Below, piece by piece: positions 1 to 5,234 of a stretch of DNA of 5,333 nt. Every line of letters starts with the position of its first letter. Within the stretch, counting starts at the first letter, position 1. The translations under genes were made by a program, and so were the position numbers. Source of the stretch: Gammaproteobacteria bacterium (lineage in GTDB: Bacteria > Pseudomonadota > Gammaproteobacteria > HK1); NCBI GenBank assembly GCA_020444775.1, contig JAGRHX010001156.1:1-5333 (forward strand), read 5' to 3'. Under the pieces are notes generated by a model. It was not told where the DNA came from. It saw nothing but the letters and a program-made list of their open reading frames with translations, and searched no databases.

Positions 1-401
1 TCATGCGTGCGCGCATGCACGAAGTCGTACGCCCACACGTGGTCCCGGTGCGTCGGCCGCAGCCGCACGCAGCTTCCGTCGTTCAGCCACAATCGTCCAC
101 GCCTGGGCTGCTTCTTCGGCACTTTCAGGCCCTCACGTCGCCAGATGCGTTCGACCCGCTTGTGGTTCACACGCCAGCCCTCCCGATTCAGCAACGCCGT
201 GATGCGGCGGTAGCCGTAACGGCCGAACGCCGCGGCCAGTTCGATGATCCGGCGCGTCAGCGGTGCCTCGTCATCACGCTCGATCGGCGCGTACCGCTGC
301 GTCGCCCGCGGCTGGTTCAACACCCTGCACGCCCGCCGTTCCGAGACGCGGAAGCACTCACGCAATGCGTGGACCGCCCGTCGCGTCCGCCGCGGGCTCA
401 G
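1..401 (-). CDS. IS3-family transposase OrfB (integrase catalytic subunit), partial
   Basis: This is the DDE transposase part of the IS3 element, which performs strand cleavage and transfer after -1 frameshifting from orfA. The frame is open from 434 down to the left edge. After the slip site it reads GKLLSPRRTRRAVHALRECF and then a helix-turn-helix region (ERRACRVLNQPRATQRYAP). A segment with FGRYGYRRITALLNREGW follows, as in the HTH_21 domain that precedes rve. The visible part ends in HRDHVWAYDFVHARTHD, where the Asp of WAYDF (codon 24-26) is the first residue of the DDE triad. The other two catalytic residues lie outside the window. There is no ATG, GTG or TTG start near the junction, so expression probably depends on frameshifting. 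About 133 codons are visible of a usual ~270-280. The frame is intact throughout. Confidence 0.87.
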   Translation of the reverse strand, partial: MSPRRTRRAVHALRECFRVSERRACRVLNQPRATQRYAPIERDDEAPLTRRIIELAAAFGRYGYRRITALLNREGWRVNHKRVERIWRREGLKVPKKQPRRGRLWLNDGSCVRLRPTHRDHVWAYDFVHARTH

Positions 402-424
402 AAGTTTCCCCTGGCGATCTCCTC
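376..424 (-). promoter_or_regulatory. Programmed -1 ribosomal frameshift signal joining orfA to orfB
   Basis: Three elements are visible in order on the minus strand. A Shine-Dalgarno-like GAGGAG lies at 419-424, eight bases before the slip site. The heptamer GGGAAAC at 404-410 is read as AGG GGA AAC in the orfA frame, the canonical X XXY YYZ arrangement. The orfA TGA at 398-400 follows, then a stem GCCCG (393-397) with CGGGC (376-380) around a 12-base loop, starting six bases after the heptamer. Slipping by -1 leads into GKLLSPRR of orfB. IS3 elements generally make their transposase this way. Recoding itself is inferred from sequence. Confidence 0.75.
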
Positions 425-676
425 GAGCATCGCCTTATCCAGCGACAGATCGGCAACCAGCTTCTTGAGCCGCGCGTTCTCCTGCTCCAACTCCTTGAAG
501 CGCTTGGCCTGGTCGGTCTTGAGCCCGCCGTACTCACGCCGCCACTTGTAATAGGTCTGGTCGGTCACCCCCAGCTGCTTGCACGCCTGGGCCACCGTGG
601 CCCCGCCGGAGAGCAGCACCTCCGCCTCCCGCAGCTTGTTGACGATCTCTTCCGCAGAATGCCTCTTCCGTGCCAT
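398..676 (-). CDS. IS3-family transposase OrfA (DNA-binding helix-turn-helix protein)
   Basis: A 92-residue protein, the normal size for this family, which binds the IS ends and forms the N-terminal part of the OrfAB transposase. Residues 8-47 form the HTH_Tnp_1 (transposase_8) domain, with the recognition region around GGATVAQACKQLGVTDQTYYKW. Residues 59-88 (KRFKELEQENARLKKLVADL onward) form the leucine-zipper coiled coil used for OrfA/OrfAB multimerisation. An in-frame ATG at 695-697 would add seven residues, but I prefer the ATG at 674-676. It has AAGGAGG seven bases upstream, and family members start with MARKRH or similar. The gene ends ARGNF-stop, with the slippery heptamer three codons before the stop. 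OrfA alone commonly acts as a regulator of transposition in IS3 elements. Confidence 0.92.
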   Translation of the reverse strand: MARKRHSAEEIVNKLREAEVLLSGGATVAQACKQLGVTDQTYYKWRREYGGLKTDQAKRFKELEQENARLKKLVADLSLDKAMLEEIARGNF

Positions 677-683
677 GCCACGT

Positions 684-690
684 CCTCCTT
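684..690 (-). promoter_or_regulatory. Ribosome binding site of IS3 orfA
   Basis: On the minus strand AAGGAGG lies seven bases before the ATG at 674-676. It is a near-perfect Shine-Dalgarno and decides between this start and the in-frame ATG seven codons upstream. Confidence 0.8.
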
Positions 691-731
691 GATCCACCCA
701 AAGTACCAGCTTCGGGATGGATCAGACTTGA

Positions 732-743
732 GGGGGCAGGTCA
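732..743 (-). repeat. Probable terminal inverted repeat end of the IS3 element (orfA side)
   Basis: The minus-strand sequence from 743 reads TGACCTGCCCCC and lies about 67 bases before the orfA ATG, the right distance for an IS3-family left end. It begins with the TG dinucleotide usual for the family. The matching right end is outside the window, so pairing cannot be tested. A target duplication, if present, would be the 3-4 bases from 744 (GATG). Confidence 0.5.
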
Positions 744-794
744 GATGTGTGCCCAACGGTCGCGGACGTTGCCAGACGGATCGTTAGGGAAGTG

Positions 795-834
795 TCGTGA
801 CGGAGCACGTCGCACTTGCGCTTGGGCGTCACGA
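795..834. repeat. Perfect 8-bp inverted repeat with nested small hairpin
   Basis: TCGTGACG at 795-802 is matched by CGTCACGA at 827-834. Between them CGCA (811-814) and TGCG (817-820) can pair as a small inner hairpin. The repeat lies in the gene-free stretch next to the IS. It could be a protein binding site or a structured transcript; no function can be assigned. Confidence 0.4.
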
Positions 835-1217
835 GAGACGCCGCATGCGATGCCCAGGGTAACTCCTAGCGATCCCGTTCAGATGCTCACGCGTTGCTGC
901 CTCCCGGTTGCCGCGACACTCGGTACCACTGATGCCGAGCCGGAGAGCCTGCCATGGCCACGTGCGCGCCAAGAAGGGGACGCTGACCGGCGTCAGGCAG
1001 GACCAAACACCACCTTGATGTTCGATCTGGAACCCCGAAGGTCCTCGGAAGGCTGCTGCTGGTCGCCATTCCAGGTGCTGGCGAGGGGACGGCTGAATGT
1101 CACCTCCCACCGCACGTGTTCACGGAGACACTTTCCTGCTGACAACCAGCGGCAGGGCAATCAGGGCACCATCTCCAGGGAAGATCCCCCACTGCGGTCT
1201 GGTCCGGCTGTGGTCCA

Positions 1218-1239
1218 CCCTCGGGGCGGCGTGAGATCC
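1218..1239 (+). repeat. Left copy of an imperfect direct repeat bracketing the primase and integrase genes
   Basis: CCCTCG (1218-1223), then seven extra bases, then GTGAGATCC (1231-1239). The copy at 5272-5286 reads CCCTCGGTGAGATCC without the insertion. The pair encloses the primase promoter, primase gene and integrase gene. It could be a remnant of a recombination site or a coincidence. Confidence 0.25.
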
Positions 1240-1310
1240 ATGGTGGCGTCTGGCCTGCCCTCATTGCCCACGGCGAGACTTTTTTCTTTCAGCCACCGTG
1301 CTCATCCCCC

Positions 1311-1338
1311 TTGACACCACGTCCGTTTTGGTTATACT
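1311..1338 (+). promoter_or_regulatory. Sigma-70-type promoter for the primase-helicase gene
   Basis: A perfect -35 box TTGACA (1311-1316) is followed after 16 bases by TATACT (1333-1338), one mismatch from the consensus -10. The promoter lies in an AT-richer patch within high-GC sequence. Transcription would start near 1345 and give a leader of about 200 nt before the primase GTG. It is the only strong promoter seen in the window and points straight at the primase. A T-rich run at 1279-1290 lies just upstream of it. Confidence 0.75.
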
Positions 1339-1407
1339 TAGGGTAGTCGGCAGAGGCCCGGCTGCTGCTTCATGCGCGACGCCGCCCGTCAACCAAGGGG
1401 GCGTCCG

Positions 1408-1467
1408 ATGGAACGGGCCGCAGAGCCTCGCCCTTTACGCGTGCTGGTGTTCTCCACCGGCGCCTAA
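1408..1467 (+). CDS. Possible leader peptide ORF (19 aa) upstream of the primase gene
   Basis: ATG at 1408 opens a 19-codon ORF (MERAAEPRPLRVLVFSTGA) ending at TAA 1465-1467. AGGGGG at 1396-1401 lies six bases before the ATG and makes a good Shine-Dalgarno. An in-frame ATG at 1372 would extend it to 31 codons but has no visible ribosome binding site. The ORF is in the same frame as the primase and that TAA is the only stop between them. The first arm of the long-range inverted repeat (1430-1439) lies inside it, so ribosomes translating it would keep that arm single-stranded. The peptide resembles nothing I know; a role as a regulatory leader is inferred. It may equally be a chance ORF. Confidence 0.35.
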   Translation: MERAAEPRPLRVLVFSTGA

Positions 1468-1540
1468 GAGCGTCCCAAAGAAACAAAGGACCGGCATTCG
1501 AGGCGGCGGACTGGCCGTTTCGATGCCCTACGTAAAGGGC
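1430..1540 (+). promoter_or_regulatory. Long-range inverted repeat in the primase leader that masks its ribosome binding site
   Basis: GCCCTTTACG (1430-1439) and CGTAAAGGGC (1531-1540) are perfect 10-bp complements 91 bases apart. The downstream arm contains the primase Shine-Dalgarno AAAGGG (1534-1539), so pairing would hide it. A short alternative, GCCCT (1525-1529) with AGGGC (1536-1540), would also cover it. The upstream arm is inside the possible leader ORF. This layout resembles translational control of plasmid rep genes by a leader peptide and RNA structure. The pairing is seen in sequence; the regulation is inferred. The repeat could instead be a protein binding site. Confidence 0.45.
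1534..1539 (+). promoter_or_regulatory. Ribosome binding site of the primase-helicase gene
   Basis: AAAGGG lies six bases upstream of the GTG at 1546. It is only a moderate Shine-Dalgarno match. It supports the GTG start because no ATG, GTG or TTG occurs in frame between the TAA at 1465 and 1546. It sits inside the downstream arm of the leader inverted repeat. Confidence 0.55.
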
Positions 1541-1545
1541 CGATC

Positions 1546-4146
1546 GTGGCAAAAAACCCGACGTGTCTGCGCGCTCGCGTGGACGACATTTCCCGTTTCC
1601 TTAAGACTCTGCATTCCGAGGGCGACGTCTTTGAGATCCGCCTGCTCAACGCCGAACGCGATCGCAAGTGCACGATCGCCGGCTACTTCAACGACGCCGA
1701 TGCCGCATCTCAGGCGATCGTCGAGCACGATCAGGCATGGCATCTTCCGGCGTGCTACGTCACGCTGAACCCATGCGAACCCAGCCTCCTCGGACGCGCC
1801 AACAACCGGCTTGAGTCCGGCGTAAGGGCAACGACGACAGACAGCGAGATCACGCGCCGCCGTTGGATGTTGATCGATCTCGACCCCAAGCGGCCGAAGG
1901 GCGTGAGCAGTACCGACGAAGAACTTGGACGTGCACGTGCGAAGGCCGAGGAGATCAAGACATGGCTGACTGAGCGCGGCTTCCCGGCGCCGCTCGAGGT
2001 CATGAGCGGCAACGGTATGCACCTGTACTACCGGGTTGATCTCGACGACGACCACGATGACCTGGTCAGACGCGTGCTGCATGTTCTGGCCGATCACTTC
2101 ACCGACGATCACGTCGATGTCGATCGCGCTGTGCACAATCGCTCTCGTATCACCAAGATCGCCGGCACGGTCGCGCGGAAGGGCGATGCCATCGACGGCA
2201 GGCCTCACCGCCATGCACAACTGCTGACACCGGAACTCGAGCCGCAGGTTGTGAGCCGTGAGAGGCTGGAAGCTGTCGCTGGGCTTGCCGCATTCTCTCC
2301 GGACATGGCACGGAGGGAGCAAGACACGCGCTACCCGCTGCCGCAACTGGAGCCCATCCGCAGGGAGTGTGCGTTCATCGGACACTGCTACGCCAACGCC
2401 GCATCCCTGAAGGAGCCCGAGTGGTATGCCGCCCTTGGCATCGTGGGACGGTGTGCGGATGGAGACAGGCATGCCCACGACATGTCGCATGCACACCCAG
2501 AGTACAACACCTCGGAGACCGATCGCAAGCTCCGCCGTGCAACGGACGATGCGATCTCGGGCCCCCGAACGTGCAGTTCCATCGCGGATGACCTTGGGTT
2601 CGAGGGCTGTGCCCAGTGCCGACACCGCGGTGAGATCAAGTCTCCGATTGTCCTCGGCCGGACAAGGAGCGACGCGCCGACTCCGACCTTGGATGCCGAA
2701 GTGAGAGCTCTGGCAGCGTTCCCACTGAACGACATGGGGAACGCCGAGCGTTTCCGTCTCCTCCACGGAAGCAGGTACTTCTACGAACCGCGACAGAACA
2801 CCTGGTATCGCTGGAACGGCAAGCTGTGGTGCCCGGAAACGTCAACCGCCGCCATCCGGAGGGATGCGCGGGATGTACCGAGCCGTCTGCGTGAGATCGG
2901 CCAGGCTGTCGAGGCCGATGGCGACTTCATGCGCTTCGCAACCCGGTCGGGGAACAGAAAGCCGCTTGACGACATGATCGCTCTCGCCGCCGACCTGTGC
3001 TCGAAGAGTGAAACCGAGCTGAACAGCAACGACTTCGAGATCAACTGCCAGAACGGGATCCTCGATCTGCGCACGCTCTCACTCCGTGATCACGACCCGG
3101 CCGCGTACATGACGAAGATCATCCCCGTCGCGTATGTTCCCGGCCAGCGCTCGGTACTGTTCGACGCCTTCATGGAGCGCCAGGTGCCCAACCAGGAGGT
3201 GAGGCGCTACATCTACCAGGTCCTCTGGTACTGCCTGACCGGATGTCGCCGGCACCACATTCTCCCGGTGTTCAAGGGACCGACCCAGACGGGCAAGTCG
3301 ACGATCGTCCTTGCGGTGCGCGCCCTGATGGGAGACTACGCCCGCCCTTCGGATAAGAAGCTGATCCTGCAGACCGGCAACGATCACATCCCCGAGGAGC
3401 TGGCGCAGGTCGCTCAATGCCGCATGACCTACGTCTCCGAGCTGAGAGCGGCCGATCGCGTGGATGCCACGAAGATCAAGATCCTCGCGAGTACGGACGA
3501 AGTCAACGCACGTGAGCGATACAAGCGCGGCATGTTCTTCACGCCGAAGGCGAAGGTGATCTGGATGACCAACGAGATGCCACTGCTCCCGCTCGACGAC
3601 GACGCCTTGAAGCGGCGTATCTCGATCATCCCGATGGAGCAGCAGATCCCGGAGAACGAGCGGGACATGGACTTCGTCGATCGGCTGACGACAGGAGCGG
3701 AACTTGAAGGCATCTTCGCCACGATTGTCGAGGAGGGCCGACCTATGGAGGGGGAAACCCACCTCCATCCTCCGATGGCAGTCCGCCTTGCAACGCAGAG
3801 AGTCTGGGAAGGTGACACGATCATCGATCACTTCCTTGCGGATCGATGCGTCATCAATCGCGAGAATGGGACGATGCGATCGCGCCGTTCCGATCTTGGG
3901 CGAGCCTTCGAGCAGTACATTCTGGATTGTCAGCAGCAGCAGCCGCTTCGGCAACTGACTCTGGCGGGGATCACGAAGAAGGACCTGTACGATGAGCTTC
4001 GCGGACGCGACTTCGTGGAGAGGAAGATCGGTGAGTGGCACTTCTTCGGGATTGAGCTGCGTGTTGCGGCGCACGGTGCAACAGCAACCGCTACCGGCAC
4101 GGTCAGTCTTGAGCAACTTCGGCAGGAGGCTGCGCGGCCTGCGTAA
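1546..4146 (+). CDS. Primase-polymerase / D5-type SF3 helicase fusion protein
   Basis: An 866-residue replication protein expected to make primers and unwind DNA for a phage- or plasmid-like element in the cytoplasm. The N-terminal archaeo-eukaryotic primase domain (about 1-245) has motif I LIDLDP (Asp111, Asp113), motif II SGNGMHLYYR (Ser154, His159), and motif III DVDRAVHNRSRITKIAGT (Asp191 or Asp193). A middle region (270-372) has Cys275, Cys343, Cys355 and Cys358, likely zinc-binding, as in related phage primases. A D5_N-like region (395-540) precedes the SF3 helicase: Walker A GPTQTGKST (578-586), Walker B-like MTYVSEL (Glu632), sensor KVIWMTNEMP (Asn676) and arginine finger KRR (689-691). 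A probable winged helix ends the protein (about 782-840). GTG is the only start in its open frame, and conserved sequence begins almost at once. All key residues are present. The gene lies behind its own promoter and converges on an integrase gene. GATC density is unusually high. Confidence 0.92.
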   Translation: MAKNPTCLRARVDDISRFLKTLHSEGDVFEIRLLNAERDRKCTIAGYFNDADAASQAIVEHDQAWHLPACYVTLNPCEPSLLGRANNRLESGVRATTTDSEITRRRWMLIDLDPKRPKGVSSTDEELGRARAKAEEIKTWLTERGFPAPLEVMSGNGMHLYYRVDLDDDHDDLVRRVLHVLADHFTDDHVDVDRAVHNRSRITKIAGTVARKGDAIDGRPHRHAQLLTPELEPQVVSRERLEAVAGLAAFSPDMARREQDTRYPLPQLEPIRRECAFIGHCYANAASLKEPEWYAALGIVGRCADGDRHAHDMSHAHPEYNTSETDRKLRRATDDAISGPRTCSSIADDLGFEGCAQCRHRGEIKSPIVLGRTRSDAPTPTLDAEVRALAAFPLNDMGNAERFRLLHGSRYFYEPRQNTWYRWNGKLWCPETSTAAIRRDARDVPSRLREIGQAVEADGDFMRFATRSGNRKPLDDMIALAADLCSKSETELNSNDFEINCQNGILDLRTLSLRDHDPAAYMTKIIPVAYVPGQRSVLFDAFMERQVPNQEVRRYIYQVLWYCLTGCRRHHILPVFKGPTQTGKSTIVLAVRALMGDYARPSDKKLILQTGNDHIPEELAQVAQCRMTYVSELRAADRVDATKIKILASTDEVNARERYKRGMFFTPKAKVIWMTNEMPLLPLDDDALKRRISIIPMEQQIPENERDMDFVDRLTTGAELEGIFATIVEEGRPMEGETHLHPPMAVRLATQRVWEGDTIIDHFLADRCVINRENGTMRSRRSDLGRAFEQYILDCQQQQPLRQLTLAGITKKDLYDELRGRDFVERKIGEWHFFGIELRVAAHGATATATGTVSLEQLRQEAARPA

Positions 4147-4150
4147 CTTC

Positions 4151-4168
4151 AGACGGTGCCACGCGTCT
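4151..4168 (+). other. Small hairpin between the convergent genes
   Basis: AGACG (4151-4155) pairs with CGTCT (4164-4168) around an eight-base loop, four bases after the primase stop and two bases before the stronger terminator-like stem. It may add to termination or protect the 3' end of the transcript. Confidence 0.35.
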
Positions 4169-4170
4169 GT

Positions 4171-4196
4171 CCGGAGCGGGTGAAAGCCCGCTCCGG
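4171..4196. terminator. Strong hairpin, probable shared terminator of primase and integrase genes
   Basis: CCGGAGCGGG (4171-4180) and CCCGCTCCGG (4187-4196) form a perfect 10-bp GC-rich stem with a TGAAAG loop. It is centred in the 58-base gap between the convergent stop codons. On the plus strand TCCTTTCC follows, a weak T-rich tail; the minus strand has none. It probably terminates transcription at least for the primase. Bidirectional use is inferred from its position. Confidence 0.7.
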
Positions 4197-4204
4197 TCCT
4201 TTCC

Positions 4205-5209
4205 TCAACCGATCTCCTCGATCACCGGAGCAGCGATCTGGTTTGCCTTCCAGCTGTACCGGGTTGTCATGTCCATGCTGCGGTGCCCGAGCACGAATTG
4301 CGCTACCTCGATGCCATCAGCCTCGCGCAGCCTTGTTGCGGTCAGGTGGCGGACCTGGTTCAGCCTCCATGGTGCCACCCCGGCCCTTGCTGCAGCAGTA
4401 CGCACGGCTGCCCTCAAGCTGCTCAGATGGCTGTCGAACGGACGTGGTGTGTCTCTGAACATCGTCATCATCTCGCGGCAGCGTGGGCCGATGAATATCT
4501 CACGACGGTGCCCGCGGTGCGCGGTCTTGTGGTCGCGCGGGCGGTAGATCCATGGCTCACGGTTCGTCTCAACATCCCGCCAGTCGAAGCGTTGCATCTC
4601 GCCGGGCCTGCAACCCGTCAGCAGCATGAAGGTGACCATACATCGATGCCTGCCGCACATCCACAGGAGAGTTGATGCGACCTGGTCTTCCATCACCGGT
4701 TCGACCGGTCGCGGTTCCTCTGCCTGCCCGTAGCGCAAGCCCTTGACCGCCTGCAACCGGACGAACGCGCTCTCATCGATCATCTCTTCGGACACCGCAT
4801 GTGCATATGCCTGCTTGAGTCCGCGCAGGAAACGGTTGCAGGTGTCCCTCTGGTATCGCCCGCTCAACTGCTCCAGCCATCTCTTCACATCACGTGGTGA
4901 GAGAGCCTGGGCATCCGTATCCGCGAAGTGCTCGGCCGCGCTCCGCGCGATGATCCTGTCCATGCGCTGCTGGTTCGCTGAGAGGTGACGCCTGGACTCC
5001 TGCCACACCTCGAGCAGTGCGGTCACACCAAGAGCGCCAACGGAGGCCTGAGCCTCCACGGCGCTGCGGTACCACGCCATCGCCTGCTGCTGGGCATCGC
5101 GCCTGGTCTTCGCCTTGAAGTACTTGGCCTTCCCGCCCGGAATCCTGGCGCGCCAGGTGTCCACCCTACTGCTGTACCGACTGACACTTATCACAGTTGG
5201 TCTCCGCAT
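4205..5209 (-). CDS. Tyrosine recombinase (phage-type integrase)
   Basis: A site-specific recombinase of up to 334 residues, likely to integrate and excise the element carrying the primase gene. The N-terminal part (about 1-50) looks like a small arm-binding region with basic residues. Residues 58-160 form the SAM-like core-binding domain (VTALLEVWQESRRHL, then LSPRDVKRWLEQL). The catalytic domain (about 168-325) has Arg201 in TGCRPGEM, Lys228 in DHKTAHRG, Arg287 in NQVRH, His309 in LGHR and the nucleophile Tyr318 in MTTRYSW. The usual His of H-x-x-R is Asn284, a substitution I recall as common in planctomycete integrases. The ATG at 5207-5209 directly follows an in-frame TGA and lacks a Shine-Dalgarno. 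A GTG at 5192-5194 has GGAG seven bases upstream and may be the true start (329 aa). It converges on the primase gene. The adjacent att site may lie past its 5' end, but is unproven. Confidence 0.9.
   Translation of the reverse strand: MRRPTVISVSRYSSRVDTWRARIPGGKAKYFKAKTRRDAQQQAMAWYRSAVEAQASVGALGVTALLEVWQESRRHLSANQQRMDRIIARSAAEHFADTDAQALSPRDVKRWLEQLSGRYQRDTCNRFLRGLKQAYAHAVSEEMIDESAFVRLQAVKGLRYGQAEEPRPVEPVMEDQVASTLLWMCGRHRCMVTFMLLTGCRPGEMQRFDWRDVETNREPWIYRPRDHKTAHRGHRREIFIGPRCREMMTMFRDTPRPFDSHLSSLRAAVRTAAARAGVAPWRLNQVRHLTATRLREADGIEVAQFVLGHRSMDMTTRYSWKANQIAAPVIEEIG
5202..5205 (-). promoter_or_regulatory. Ribosome binding site supporting a GTG start for the integrase
   Basis: GGAG on the minus strand lies seven bases before the GTG at 5192-5194, which is codon 6 of the longest integrase frame. 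The ATG at 5207-5209 has no comparable site, so translation may start at 5194. Confidence 0.45.
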
Positions 5210-5210
5210 T

Positions 5211-5234
5211 CATGGTTACAAGCGCCATGCAACC
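5211..5234. repeat. Imperfect inverted repeat at the integrase 5' end (possible operator or recombinase site)
   Basis: CATGG (5211-5215) and CCATG (5225-5229) are perfect inverted repeats nine bases apart. They overlap GGTTACA (5214-5220) and TGCAACC (5228-5234), inverted repeats with one mismatch. The cluster sits immediately upstream of the integrase start, where a repressor, an excisionase or the recombinase could bind. Short repeats like this also arise by chance. Confidence 0.3.

Larger units (their letters stand above)
1..743 (-). mobile_element. Partial IS3-family (IS407-like) insertion sequence, truncated by the left window edge
   Basis: The segment carries the two overlapping reading frames of an IS3-family element on the minus strand: a complete orfA (398-676) and an orfB in the -1 frame that runs off the window. 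The orfA sequence (MARKRHSAEEIVNKLREAEV start) and the orfB start (LLSPRRTRRAVHALRE) are typical of the IS407 group as I remember it. The probable terminus on the orfA side is at 743, where the minus strand begins TGACCTGCCCCC, in keeping with the usual 5'-TG end. IS407-group elements are about 1.2 kb, so some 500 bp including the second terminus should lie to the left of the window. No decay is visible in the part seen. Family assignment is confident; the exact boundary and subgroup are inferred. Confidence 0.85.
744..1310. other. Intergenic stretch without a recognisable gene
   Basis: No reading frame here gives a protein I recognise. The longer open frames (670-1314 plus, 829-1110 minus) have no convincing ribosome binding site, are rich in Arg, Ser, Pro and Cys, and show no domain motif. 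The first also starts inside the IS. The stretch contains an 8-bp inverted repeat (795-834), a T-rich run (1279-1290), and ends just before the primase promoter. It could be the left flank of the mobile element, a decayed gene, or a regulatory or origin region; the sequence does not distinguish these. Confidence 0.5.

Noticed and set aside
1000..1050. tRNA-like fragment around GTTCGATCTGGAACC
   Set aside because: No acceptor stem, anticodon arm or D arm can be assembled around it.
829..1110. 93-codon open frame on the minus strand in the intergenic stretch
   Set aside because: No motif recognised and no convincing start signal; a decayed gene cannot be excluded.
1261..1300. T-rich run 1279-1290 as a rho-independent terminator
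   Set aside because: Only a weak stem precedes the T-run; the CACGG/CCGTG complement spans the run instead of preceding it.
670..1314. 214-codon open frame on the plus strand across the intergenic stretch
   Set aside because: It starts inside the IS opposite orfA, has low-complexity Arg/Ser/Pro composition, and shows no domain or ribosome binding site.
1345..1546. Antisense RNA promoter opposite the primase leader
   Set aside because: No minus-strand -35/-10 pair with acceptable spacing was found.
1298..1768. 156-codon open frame overlapping the primase start in another frame
   Set aside because: Its start lies upstream of the promoter -35 box and it overlaps conserved primase coding sequence.
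1528..2766. 412-codon open frame on the minus strand opposite the primase
   Set aside because: It is antisense to a gene with clear primase motifs, has no recognisable domain, and long antisense frames are common in high-GC genes.
3079..4116. 345-codon open frame on the minus strand opposite the helicase domain
   Set aside because: Shadow of the helicase coding sequence; Arg/Leu/His-rich without motifs and with no ribosome binding site.
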